A stretch of DNA of 28,060 nucleotides from assembly GCA_002395085.1 (NCBI GenBank), contig DGVV01000102.1, positions 1 to 28,060 on the forward strand, in the 5' to 3' direction. This document shows, piece after piece, positions 6,621 through 14,819 of this stretch (the stretch's first letter is position 1; the number at the start of each line of letters is the position of its first letter). The position numbers and the translations under genes are program-made. The stretch comes from Ruminococcus sp. UBA4275 (lineage in GTDB: Bacteria > Bacillota > Clostridia > Oscillospirales > Ruminococcaceae). The notes beneath the pieces are model-generated. The model did no database searches. It worked only from the letters and a program-made list of their open reading frames with translations, and was not told the origin of the DNA.

Positions 6621-9398
6621 ATGCCAACAACGAAGGTCAAAGTAAGTGAATTTGCCAAGCGAATGGCGCTTGACGAGCAGGAGGTTATTGATCGTCTGAA
6701 GGAGCTGGACGGCAAGACCCGCAAGGGAACAGCTTCGATCAGCGATGCAGAGATGAACGAACTGCTGGAGTATTATACGCAGCAGAATCAGGTTTCGGAT
6801 TTTGAGGCATATTTTGCCGACCGCACCGCTGAGCCGAAGCCTGCCGCCGCGGAGAAGCCCGCTGCGGAGAAATCTGCAAAGGCAGAGCCGAAGAAGGATG
6901 CGCCGAAGAAGGCTGAGCCGGCAAAGACTGCATCTGCTCCGAAGGATGCACCGCAGGCAAAACCGGAAGCTGCTGCCCCAAAACAGGCGGCTGCACCGGC
7001 AGAGGAAAAGCCCGCTGCCGCACCTGCACCGCAGGCGGAAGCACCGGCTGCCGGCCCTCGTGTGCTGACTGCCGCCGAGACGGAGCGCAGAGCCAGAGAG
7101 CGTGCTGCAAAGAAGGAGCAGGAGATGCTCGCGAAGGCAGCACGTCAGGCGGAGAAGCGGAAACGTCAGCAGGCGGAGGAAGCCGCAAGAGCCGAGGCAA
7201 AGCGTCAGGCGGAGCTGAAGGCAAAGCAGGAAGCCGAGGCAAAGCGTCAGGCAGAGCTGAAGGCGGAGCGCGAGGCGCAGAGACAGCAGGCACAGCAGCA
7301 GCGTGCCGCCGCAAAAGCACCCAAGAAGCCCGCAAAGGCACAGGAGCGCGGCGAACAGATCAAGCTGGAGAGCAGCTTTGCTGCTGCAACGGAAGTGCAG
7401 CCGAGTCAGCAGCGCCATACCGTCGATACCCGCGGTACTTATGTCGATCTCGACAAGTACAACGAGCGCTATGAGCAGATTGCGCCGCAGGGCAGAGGCG
7501 GCAAAAATGACGCGCTCGCTGCCAAAAAGCAGAAGATCAACCAGAAATCCCAGCAGCGCAAGCAGCAGCAGCGCAGCGGCAAGCAGCGCGGCGAGACCGA
7601 AGCGGAAAAGCTGCGCCGTCTGGAGCTGGAGCGCGCCAGAAAGCAGCAGCTCAAGGTCATGATTCCGGATGCCATTGTGGTTTCGGAGCTGGCAGTCCGC
7701 CTGAAGGTGCAGGTCAAGGACGTCATCAAGAAGCTGATGGGTCTGGGCGTCATGGCAAATATCAACGAGGAAATCGACTTCGACACCGCATCTCTGGTGG
7801 CAGAGGAGCTGGGTGCAAAGGTTGAGCATGAGGTTATCGTCACGATTGAGGAGCGCCTCATTGCCGATGAGGAAGATCCGGAGGATTCGCTGGAGGAGCG
7901 CAGCCCTGTCGTTGTCGTCATGGGTCACGTTGACCACGGCAAGACCTCGATCCTCGACCGCATCCGCCATGCACACGTCACCGATACCGAGGCGGGCGGC
8001 ATCACGCAGCACATCGGCGCATATCAGGTCAAGCACGAGGGCAAGACCATCACGTTCTTAGACACGCCGGGTCACGAAGCATTCACTTCGATGCGTGCGC
8101 GCGGTGCGAATATCACCGATATTGCAATTCTGGTTGTCGCAGCCGATGACGGCATCATGCCGCAGACCATCGAGTCGATCAACCACGCAAAGGCGGCGGG
8201 CGTTTCGCTCATCGTCGCGATCAATAAAATGGATAAAGAGGGCGCAAACCCCGACCGCATCAAGCAGCAGCTCACAGAGCATGAGATTGTCTGCGAGGAG
8301 TGGGGCGGCGATACGATCTGCGTGCCGGTTTCCGCAAAGACCGGTATGGGCATCGAGGAGCTGCTGGAGAATATCCTGCTGGTGGCAGAGGTGCGCGAGC
8401 TGAAGGCAAATCCGCACAGACTGGCAAAGGGTACTGTCATCGAGGCGCGTCTGGATAAGGGCAGAGGCCCGATTGCAACGATTCTCGTGCAGAACGGTAC
8501 GCTGCATACCGGCGATGTCATCATCGCAGGCACGGCAGTCGGCAGAGTGCGTGTCATGACCAACTACAAGGGCAAGGTCGTCAAGGAGGCAGGTCCTTCT
8601 GTGCCGGTCGAGATTACCGGTCTTGCAGAAGTGCCGAGCGCAGGCGATGTGTTCAATGCAGTTGAGGATGAGCGCCTTGCAAAGGAACTGGTCGAGCAGA
8701 GAAAGCATGAGGCGAAGGAGGAACAGTTCAGAGCTTACCGCAAGGTCACGCTGGATAACCTGTTCTCGCAGATTGCTGAGGGCGAGATGAAAGAACTGCC
8801 GCTCATCGTCAAGGCGGACGTGCAGGGTTCTGTGGAGGCTGTTACGCAGTCTCTGGAGCGCCTCTCCAATGAGGAAGTCCGCGTGAAGGTCATTCACGGT
8901 GCGGTCGGCGCGATCTCTGAGAGCGATGTCATGCTTGCAACCGCTTCCAATGCCATCATCGTCGGATTTAATGTCCGCCCGATGCCGGTTGCAGCGGAAT
9001 CTGCCGCAAGAGACGGCGTGGACATCCGCCTGTACCGCATCATCTATGACGCCATCGAGGAGATTTCGACGGCAATGAAGGGTATGCTTGCACCGAAATA
9101 CCGCGATGTCGATATGGCACGCATCGAGGTGCGTCAGGTCTATCACATTTCCAGCGTCGGAACGGTCGCGGGCTGCTACGTGCTGGAAGGCAAGGTCAAC
9201 AGACAGTGCCAGATCCGTGTTGTGCGTGACGGCATCGTCGTTGCAGACGACAAGATCGACTCGCTGCGCCGCTTCAAGGACGATGTGAAGGAAGTCGCAA
9301 CGGGCTATGAGTGCGGCATTTCGCTGGAGCGCTTTGCTGACATCAAGGAAGGCGACATCCTCGAAGCCTATATCGTCGAGGAGTACCGCGAAGCATAA
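6621..9398 (+). CDS. infB: Translation initiation factor IF-2
   Basis: A 925-residue GTPase that delivers initiator fMet-tRNA to the 30S subunit and promotes 70S joining. A small N-terminal IF2-N domain (about 1-55) is followed by a long Lys/Ala/Glu/Gln-rich region (about 70-350), a second IF2-N domain (about 350-405) and the G domain. G motifs are GHVDHGKTS (435-443), DTPGH (481-485) and NKMD (535-538). Beta-barrel and C-terminal fMet-tRNA-binding domains complete the protein. The start is ATG 6621, 9 bases after AAAGGAGG; earlier in-frame starts lack such a site. Length is typical of IF-2 forms with an extended charged N-terminus. Confidence 0.97.
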   Translation: MPTTKVKVSEFAKRMALDEQEVIDRLKELDGKTRKGTASISDAEMNELLEYYTQQNQVSDFEAYFADRTAEPKPAAAEKPAAEKSAKAEPKKDAPKKAEPAKTASAPKDAPQAKPEAAAPKQAAAPAEEKPAAAPAPQAEAPAAGPRVLTAAETERRARERAAKKEQEMLAKAARQAEKRKRQQAEEAARAEAKRQAELKAKQEAEAKRQAELKAEREAQRQQAQQQRAAAKAPKKPAKAQERGEQIKLESSFAAATEVQPSQQRHTVDTRGTYVDLDKYNERYEQIAPQGRGGKNDALAAKKQKINQKSQQRKQQQRSGKQRGETEAEKLRRLELERARKQQLKVMIPDAIVVSELAVRLKVQVKDVIKKLMGLGVMANINEEIDFDTASLVAEELGAKVEHEVIVTIEERLIADEEDPEDSLEERSPVVVVMGHVDHGKTSILDRIRHAHVTDTEAGGITQHIGAYQVKHEGKTITFLDTPGHEAFTSMRARGANITDIAILVVAADDGIMPQTIESINHAKAAGVSLIVAINKMDKEGANPDRIKQQLTEHEIVCEEWGGDTICVPVSAKTGMGIEELLENILLVAEVRELKANPHRLAKGTVIEARLDKGRGPIATILVQNGTLHTGDVIIAGTAVGRVRVMTNYKGKVVKEAGPSVPVEITGLAEVPSAGDVFNAVEDERLAKELVEQRKHEAKEEQFRAYRKVTLDNLFSQIAEGEMKELPLIVKADVQGSVEAVTQSLERLSNEEVRVKVIHGAVGAISESDVMLATASNAIIVGFNVRPMPVAAESAARDGVDIRLYRIIYDAIEEISTAMKGMLAPKYRDVDMARIEVRQVYHISSVGTVAGCYVLEGKVNRQCQIRVVRDGIVVADDKIDSLRRFKDDVKEVATGYECGISLERFADIKEGDILEAYIVEEYREA

Positions 9399-9418
9399 AA
9401 AACAGACAGAAATCAGAT

Positions 9419-9446
9419 GCGCCGTGCATCTTCATCCGCACGGCGC
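9419..9446 (+). other. Intercistronic hairpin after infB
   Basis: GCGCCGTGC (9419-9427) and GCACGGCGC (9438-9446) form a perfect 9-bp stem with a 10-base loop. No T-run follows and genes of the same operon continue beyond it. It could be a partial terminator or a processing site that lowers expression of the genes after infB. Confidence 0.45.
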
Positions 9447-9476
9447 AGGATCCCGAAACAGGAACGGAGGAATATT

Positions 9477-9725
9477 ATGGGTACAGAAAGAATGAGCAAC
9501 GCAGATATGCTCCAGTATTGCAACGAAGCGCTTGCGTGGGATGATTTCGGTCCCATTGACACGCTCTTTTTCGAGACCGTCAAGCGCATTATCACCGGCG
9601 AGATCTCTCCGCTGGAACAGAATGATCCGCTTGACAGTATCTTCGATGAGGAAGGCTTCTTCAACGAGACCGATACCAGCGGCGATTATTACAATCCCGA
9701 TCAGGCAGGCTCGATTAAATTCTGA
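9477..9725 (+). CDS. Small acidic protein of unknown function between infB and rbfA
   Basis: An 82-residue, strongly acidic protein that I do not recognise. The start is well supported: GGAACGGAGG ends 6 bases before ATG 9477. No signal peptide, membrane segment or cysteine cluster is visible apart from a single Cys at residue 15. The N-terminal half looks helical (NADMLQYCNEALAWDDFG, then DTLFFETVKRIITGEISP); the C-terminal third is an Asp/Glu/Asn-rich tail, probably disordered. It lies inside the core translation operon, 78 bases after infB and 27 before rbfA, so it is presumably co-transcribed. A link to translation or ribosome assembly is suggested only by position. Confidence 0.8.
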   Translation: MGTERMSNADMLQYCNEALAWDDFGPIDTLFFETVKRIITGEISPLEQNDPLDSIFDEEGFFNETDTSGDYYNPDQAGSIKF

Positions 9726-9752
9726 GCTTTCCGCAACCGAAAGGACAACATC

Positions 9753-10145
9753 ATGGCAAGTTTTAAGATTGTACGCTTGCAGGAGGATATTCTGCGGGAG
9801 CTGACTGCCATTCTGCGCGAGGACATCAAAGATCCCCGCGTCACACCGGCACTGACGGTGGTGCGGGCAGAGCTTTCGGGCGATATGGGACACTGCAAGG
9901 CGTATGTCTCCAGCCTCAAGGGCTTTGATGACGCGAAGATCGCCTGCAAAGTGCTGACTTCTGCTTCGGGCTTCATCCGGCGGGAACTTTTCAACCGCCT
10001 GAAGCTGCGCAAATCCCCTGAGCTGCATTTTATTCCCGATGATTCCATCGCATACGCAGCCGACATCAGCGAGAAGCTCTCAAATCTCGGTCTGACCGGC
10101 GGCAACTCCGCAGCGGCAGAAATGCCGGAGACGGAGGAATTCTGA
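9753..10145 (+). CDS. rbfA: Ribosome-binding factor A
   Basis: A 130-residue KH-type protein that binds the 30S subunit and aids late 16S rRNA maturation and cold adaptation. Typical features are the N-terminal helix RLQEDILRELTAILREDIKD, the PRVTPALTVVRAELSGDMGHCKAYVS strand region, and the conserved LRKSPELHFIPDDSIAYA segment near residues 85-105. The start has GAAAGGA upstream. Its place after infB and before a DHH phosphoesterase and truB matches the Firmicute operon. The last 15 residues are an acidic tail. Confidence 0.95.
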   Translation: MASFKIVRLQEDILRELTAILREDIKDPRVTPALTVVRAELSGDMGHCKAYVSSLKGFDDAKIACKVLTSASGFIRRELFNRLKLRKSPELHFIPDDSIAYAADISEKLSNLGLTGGNSAAAEMPETEEF

Positions 10146-10174
10146 GCAAATCTGAATGAAGGAGGGCAACGGCT

Positions 10175-11188
10175 ATGGCACCGGCAACAGACACGGAAAT
10201 CTGCCGCGAAATCAGCAGCAGAGAGGCGTATGAGATGCTTTGCTCGCTCCGCGATGTCAACATTCTCATTCACCGCTCCCCCGACGGCGACTGCATCGGA
10301 GGCGGCTATGCGCTGTATCATCTCCTGAAGGCGGCGGGCATCCGTTCGCGCGTCTGCTGTGCGGATCCGATTCCGCCCCTGTATCACGACATCACGGAGG
10401 GCGTGGAGTTTGAAGATTTCACGCCGCAGTGCCGCATTTCGGTGGATGTCGCTGACAGAAATCTGTTTGGCGATCTGCCCGCGGCGGACAAGGATGCAGA
10501 GATCGTTCTGTGCATCGACCACCACATCTCGAATACCCATTATGCAAAGGCGCTGCACTGGAATCCGCATTCCTCTGCGGCTTGTGAGGTGCTGTTCTAT
10601 CTGATGAAGGACTGCGGCCTCCCGCTGACGCGCGAACTTGCGCTGTGCCTGTATATCGGCATGGCAACCGATACCGGCTGCTTCCAGTTTTCCAATGCCG
10701 GCGCGGAAACATTCGATGCCGTCGCGGAGATCAAGCGCGCCTACCCTGATCTCCCCTATGCGCGCATCAACCGTGATATGTTCGTGCTGAAATCGCGCGG
10801 GCGCATCACACTCGATGCAAGACTCATGGCGAATGCGCAGATTACCCCGGACGGGAAGATCGCGCTGATCTATCTGCCTCATGCGTGGATGGATGAGCTG
10901 GAGGTCTCGCGTGAAGAAGTGGACGGCGTTGCCAATCTGCCAATGCAGATCAAAGGCGTGGAGGTCGGCATTTCGTGCAAGCAGCAGCCCGACGGCAGCT
11001 ACCGCATCTCCCTGCGCGGCGGTGAACACGCCGATGTTTCGGAGATTGCACAGCGCTTCGGCGGCGGCGGACACGTCAAGGCAAGCGGCTGTTCGGTCAC
11101 GGAAGGCGCACCGGAGGCGGTCTGCAAACTGCTGATCGAAACTGCAGCAGAGGCATTGCGCGGACAGGCGGCAAGGGGGCAGGCATGA
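10175..11188 (+). CDS. nrnA: DHH-family nanoRNase / pAp phosphatase (NrnA-like)
   Basis: A 337-residue phosphoesterase expected to degrade very short RNA oligomers and dephosphorylate 3'-phosphoadenosine 5'-phosphate, with manganese. DHH motifs are present: DGD (37-39), D91/D94 in SVDVAD, DHH (115-117) and ATDTG around D166. The DHHA1 substrate motif GGGGH (296-300) is followed by VKASG. The first motif reads IHRSPDGD, slightly different from the common SHxxPDGD. The start follows GAAGGAGGG at good spacing. The stop overlaps the truB start by 4 bases (ATGA). Position between rbfA and truB is typical of Firmicutes. Confidence 0.92.
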   Translation: MAPATDTEICREISSREAYEMLCSLRDVNILIHRSPDGDCIGGGYALYHLLKAAGIRSRVCCADPIPPLYHDITEGVEFEDFTPQCRISVDVADRNLFGDLPAADKDAEIVLCIDHHISNTHYAKALHWNPHSSAACEVLFYLMKDCGLPLTRELALCLYIGMATDTGCFQFSNAGAETFDAVAEIKRAYPDLPYARINRDMFVLKSRGRITLDARLMANAQITPDGKIALIYLPHAWMDELEVSREEVDGVANLPMQIKGVEVGISCKQQPDGSYRISLRGGEHADVSEIAQRFGGGGHVKASGCSVTEGAPEAVCKLLIETAAEALRGQAARGQA

Positions 11189-12081
11189 CCCGCAGCGGTG
11201 TGCTTGTCATGGATAAACCGCAGGGATTTACGTCATTTGATGTGATCGGCAAACTGCGGGGCATCCTGAAAATGAAAAAACTCGGTCACACTGGTACGCT
11301 GGATCCGATGGCGACCGGTGTGCTGCCGGTATTGGTCGGGACGGCTGCGCGTGCGTGCGACATTCTGCCCGATGAGACAAAGGCGTACCGTGCGGGCTTT
11401 GCACTGGGCAGTGTCACGGATACGCAGGACAGCAGCGGCAAAGTGCTGGAGACACATCCGGTTCATGTGACGGAAGCGGATCTTCTGCGCGTGATCCCCG
11501 CTTTTGTGGGGCAGATCGAGCAGATCCCGCCGATGTATTCCGCGGTGCAGATCGGCGGAAAGCGGCTGTATGAACTCGCACGGGAGGGCAAGGTCATCGA
11601 ACGCCCCGCCCGCAGCGTGGAAGTGCAGCGCATTACGCTGACAGCTTACTATGCGGAAACCGGCTGCGGTGTCTGCGAGATTGTCTGCGGAAAAGGTACG
11701 TATGTACGCACCATTCTGCATGACATCGGACAGGCGCTCGGCTGCGGCTGCATCATGACCGCGCTGACGCGTACCGCTGCCTGCGGCTTTACGCTGGCTG
11801 AGGCACATTCCTTTGCAGATGTGGAATCTGCGATGGCATCAGACGGCTGTGCCGATGCACTCATCATCCCGACGGACAGACTCTTTGCGGCGCTGCCTGC
11901 GCTGCATCTGAATGAAACACAGGCAAATAAATACCGCAACGGCGTTAGGCTTGATCTTGCGCGTCTGCGCGGTCTGACCGATGCATCCCGCTGGCGTGTC
12001 TATGACGCAGCAGGCGGCTTCATGGGTCTTGCGGATGCTGACCGCGAAAACGGCGTGCTTCGCGTCTATAAAAATCTATGA
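11185..12081 (+). CDS. truB: tRNA pseudouridine-55 synthase TruB
   Basis: A 298-residue enzyme that makes pseudouridine 55 in the T-loop of tRNAs. The N-terminal motif VLVMDKPQGFTSFDV and the catalytic segment GHTGTLDPMATG, with Asp40 as nucleophile, are clear. The YSAVQIGGKRLYELAREG segment (about 113-130) and the RTILHDIG region are also characteristic. The C-terminal part (about 230-298) corresponds to the small PUA-like extension. ATG 11185 overlaps the upstream stop codon, so translation is coupled. Length and order are normal for the family. Confidence 0.96.
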   Translation: MTRSGVLVMDKPQGFTSFDVIGKLRGILKMKKLGHTGTLDPMATGVLPVLVGTAARACDILPDETKAYRAGFALGSVTDTQDSSGKVLETHPVHVTEADLLRVIPAFVGQIEQIPPMYSAVQIGGKRLYELAREGKVIERPARSVEVQRITLTAYYAETGCGVCEIVCGKGTYVRTILHDIGQALGCGCIMTALTRTAACGFTLAEAHSFADVESAMASDGCADALIIPTDRLFAALPALHLNETQANKYRNGVRLDLARLRGLTDASRWRVYDAAGGFMGLADADRENGVLRVYKNL

Positions 12082-12096
12082 GAGGATGTGACCGAC

Positions 12097-13032
12097 GTGG
12101 AACAGGAGCTTCGTCAGGCGGAAAAAGCACAGGGGCAGCCGATTGCAGCCGCACTGGGCGTGTTTGACGGTGTGCATCTGGGACACAGGCAGGTGATTGC
12201 CCATGCAGCCCTGCACGGTGTCTGCCATGTGGTGACCTTTGCCGCGGAATCCATGCCGCAGAAGCAGGGCAGACCGGTGCAGTACATCTACCGCGATGAG
12301 CAAAAACGCCGTCTCCTCTCTGCCTGCGGTGCAGACGCCGTCTTCGCGCTGCCCTTCGGGGAAATGCAGACGATGGAAGGCGAGGCATTCTGCAAGAAGA
12401 TTTTGCGGGAAAGGCTCTCTGTGGATACGGTTGTTGTGGGGACGGATTTCCGCTTCGGGCGCAAAGCCGCCTGCGGCACGGAAGATCTTGTCCGCTTCGG
12501 CAGACGCTATGGCTTTGCAGTGGACATTGTGCCGCAGGTGAAGGATGCGGGCGGAGTGCCTGTCTCCTCCAGTGAGATCCGCTTCCTGCTGGAAAGCGGC
12601 GAAATCAGGAAGGCGAATGCGCTGCTGGGCGCGGATTATCAGATCCTTGCCCATGTGCAGACCGGACAGCATCTGGGCAGTACCGTGCTGGGTATCCCGA
12701 CGGCGAATCAGCATTTTGCGGCGTGGCAGTGTGTGCCGCGCAGAGGCGTGTATGCTTCCTTCGCAGAGATCAATGACGAATGGATTCCGGCAATCACCAA
12801 TATCGGTGTCCGCCCGACCGTCACAGGCGGTGCGGCAGAACCGGTCGCGGAGACCCACCTCATTGACTGGACCGGTGAACTGGTCGGGAAGCTGCTTCCG
12901 GTGACGCTCTGCAAATTCCTGCGTCCGGAACAGCCGTTTGCATCGCTGGATGCACTGGGACTTCAGATCCGGCGGGACATCAAAGCCCGCATGAAGCTCC
13001 TGCCGCAGGAGGAGATTCTTTCGCAGGACTGA
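12097..13032 (+). CDS. ribF: Bifunctional riboflavin kinase / FAD synthetase RibF
   Basis: A 311-residue enzyme converting riboflavin to FMN and then FAD. The N-terminal FMN adenylyltransferase domain has ALGVFDGVHLGH (about 19-30), the DFRFG segment and VSSSEIR. The C-terminal flavokinase domain has GIPTAN, GVYA and ITNIGVRPT. I chose GTG 12097 because GAGG at 12082-12085 lies 11 bases upstream. GTG 12088, three codons earlier, is also in frame but only 2 bases from that site. The N-terminus is short compared with many RibF proteins under either choice. It is the last gene of the operon; no clear intrinsic terminator follows before the ABC genes. Confidence 0.93.
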   Translation: MEQELRQAEKAQGQPIAAALGVFDGVHLGHRQVIAHAALHGVCHVVTFAAESMPQKQGRPVQYIYRDEQKRRLLSACGADAVFALPFGEMQTMEGEAFCKKILRERLSVDTVVVGTDFRFGRKAACGTEDLVRFGRRYGFAVDIVPQVKDAGGVPVSSSEIRFLLESGEIRKANALLGADYQILAHVQTGQHLGSTVLGIPTANQHFAAWQCVPRRGVYASFAEINDEWIPAITNIGVRPTVTGGAAEPVAETHLIDWTGELVGKLLPVTLCKFLRPEQPFASLDALGLQIRRDIKARMKLLPQEEILSQD

Positions 13033-13056
13033 CACCGGATTATCACATAACACCAT

Positions 13057-13067
13057 TATACTATAAT
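13057..13067 (+). promoter_or_regulatory. Overlapping -10 boxes before the ABC operon
   Basis: TATACT (13057-13062) and TATAAT (13062-13067) overlap in an AT-rich gap after ribF. No good -35 is visible at 16-18 bases. Transcription would begin close to 13074, at the foot of the 13074-13090 hairpin. Confidence 0.5.
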
Positions 13068-13073
13068 TGTAAT

Positions 13074-13090
13074 GCGCACGCTTTGTGCGC
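13074..13090 (+). other. GC-rich hairpin at the expected 5' end of the ABC mRNA
   Basis: GCGCAC (13074-13079) pairs perfectly with GTGCGC (13085-13090) around GCTTT. Its place just after the -10 boxes suggests a 5' mRNA stabiliser; a weak terminator for ribF is possible but there is no T-run. Confidence 0.4.
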
Positions 13091-13120
13091 GTAAATTCAT
13101 TTCAAAGGCAGGTTAATGCT

Positions 13121-14098
13121 ATGATTGAAGTGCGGAATCTGACCAAGCATTACGGCGATAAACACGCCGTCAATGACATCAGCTTTACCGTAGAGGACGG
13201 CGAGATCCTCGGCTTCCTCGGCCCGAACGGTGCGGGTAAATCTACCACGATGAATATGCTGACCGGCTATATCTCCTCGACATCCGGTCAGGCGCTCATC
13301 AACGGCGTCGATATTCTGGAAGATCCGATCAAGGCGAAATCCTATATCGGTTATCTGCCGGAATTGCCGCCGCTTTATCTGGATATGACCGTCAAAGGCT
13401 ATCTGAATTACATCTATGACCTCAAAAAATGTAAGCTGCCGCGCAAGGCGCATCTGAAAGAGGTCATGGCGCTGACAAAGGTTGATGATGTTGCAGAACG
13501 CATCATCAAGAACCTCTCGAAAGGTTACAAGCAGCGTGTCGGTCTGGCACAGGCGCTCATCGGCAATCCGCCCGTGCTGATCCTCGATGAGCCGACGGTC
13601 GGTCTCGACCCGAAGCAGATCCTTGAGATCCGCACGCTCATCAAGAAGCTCGGCAAGAATCACACCGTCATTCTCTCCTCGCATATCCTGAGCGAGATTC
13701 AGGCGGTCTGTGACCGGATTATCATTATCAACCACGGTCATGTTGCCGCGCACGATACCACCGACAACCTCTCGAAGAATGTCTCCACCGATCACCGCAT
13801 CATCGCCCGCATTGAAGGCCCGCGTGATGAGATCATCAAGGCAATGCGCAATATCGAGGGCATCAAATACTGCCGTGCCGATATGGAGCGTGAGCCGGGC
13901 GTTTATGAATATGAGCTGGAGGCTGCCCCGGATACCGACATCCGCAGAGCGATCTTTGATATTTGTGCAGAGCATCACTGGTATCTGCTTGCGGCACGTT
14001 CCGCAGAGCTGACGCTGGAGGATGTGTTCCTCAAGATCACAATGGGCGAGGGCATTACGCTCCCCGACCCGGATGCCGAGAAAGGGGGCGCTGACTGA
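13121..14098 (+). CDS. ABC transporter ATP-binding protein (GldA-like)
   Basis: A 325-residue cytoplasmic ATPase driving the adjacent ABC-2 permease. Walker A GPNGAGKST (34-42), signature LSKGYKQR (132-139), Walker B VLILDEPT (152-159) and the switch His188 are intact. Residues about 220-310 form the extra C-terminal domain common in GldA/CcmA-type ATPases. The start is ATG 13121 with AAAGG..AGG upstream; the longer frame from 13085 would begin inside the hairpin and lacks a site. The stop overlaps the permease start by one base. Together with the next three genes it forms a Gld-type system. The transported substrate cannot be read from the sequence. Confidence 0.93.
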   Translation: MIEVRNLTKHYGDKHAVNDISFTVEDGEILGFLGPNGAGKSTTMNMLTGYISSTSGQALINGVDILEDPIKAKSYIGYLPELPPLYLDMTVKGYLNYIYDLKKCKLPRKAHLKEVMALTKVDDVAERIIKNLSKGYKQRVGLAQALIGNPPVLILDEPTVGLDPKQILEIRTLIKKLGKNHTVILSSHILSEIQAVCDRIIIINHGHVAAHDTTDNLSKNVSTDHRIIARIEGPRDEIIKAMRNIEGIKYCRADMEREPGVYEYELEAAPDTDIRRAIFDICAEHHWYLLAARSAELTLEDVFLKITMGEGITLPDPDAEKGGAD

Positions 14099-14802
14099 TG
14101 GGCGCGATTTACAGACGTGAGGTCGGTGCGTTCTTTACGTCCAGCATCGCCTATATTTTCCTTGCTGTGTTCTGGATGTTCACAGGCTATTTCTTCTATA
14201 TGAGCTGTCTTTACCCTGGCACGACGGATATGTCCAATATGTTCCAGAGTATGTTCCTGATCTGCGTGTTCCTCATTCCGATTCTGACGATGCGTCTGTT
14301 CAGTGAGGAGAAGAAGCAGAAGACCGAACAAGGTCTGCTGACTGCGCCGGTGAGTCTGGGCGAAATCGTCTTCGGCAAATATTTCGCCGCGCTGACGCTT
14401 TACACCATCGCCCTGCTGATGCCCTTTGTCTATGCGCTGATCCTCAGCACCTTCGGGCTTGTGGAATGGGGTATGCTCTTTGCAAACTTCCTTGCACTGT
14501 TTTTGCTTGGCGCAGCGTTTATCGCAGTCGGAACACTGGTTTCCGCACTGACGGAAAATCAGATTGCCGCAGCAGTTGTGAGCTTTGTCTCGCTGATGGC
14601 ACTCTATATGATCGACGTCATTCAGGAGTATGTGACCGTGGAATGGGTCAGCACCCTGCTTGGCTATCTGTCCTTCAGACGCAAATATTTCGCGATTACC
14701 TGCGGTCTGTTCAATGTTTCGACCATCGTGTTCTATATCAGCGTCGCCATTCTTGTGAACTATCTGACGATCCGCGTATTTGAGCGCAGACGCTGGAGCT
14801 GA
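14098..14802 (+). CDS. ABC-2 type permease (GldF-like)
   Basis: A 234-residue inner-membrane protein with six predicted helices at about 15-35, 48-68, 98-117, 126-151, 156-176 and 207-226. The short charged loop RLFSEEKKQKTEQGLLTAPVS after helix 2, ending in TAPVS, is the ABC-2/GldF coupling region. The start overlaps the ATPase stop (TGATG), which implies fixed stoichiometry. It ends 17 bases before the GldG-like gene. It would form the membrane channel of the system; substrate and direction are unknown, although ABC-2 permeases usually export. Confidence 0.9.
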   Translation: MGAIYRREVGAFFTSSIAYIFLAVFWMFTGYFFYMSCLYPGTTDMSNMFQSMFLICVFLIPILTMRLFSEEKKQKTEQGLLTAPVSLGEIVFGKYFAALTLYTIALLMPFVYALILSTFGLVEWGMLFANFLALFLLGAAFIAVGTLVSALTENQIAAAVVSFVSLMALYMIDVIQEYVTVEWVSTLLGYLSFRRKYFAITCGLFNVSTIVFYISVAILVNYLTIRVFERRRWS

Positions 14803-14819
14803 GAGGAGGGAACATTGGC

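Noticed and set aside
13085..13120. Longer N-terminus for the ABC ATPase starting at GTG 13085
   Set aside because: It starts inside a hairpin, lacks a ribosome site, and family similarity begins at MIEVRNLTKHYG.
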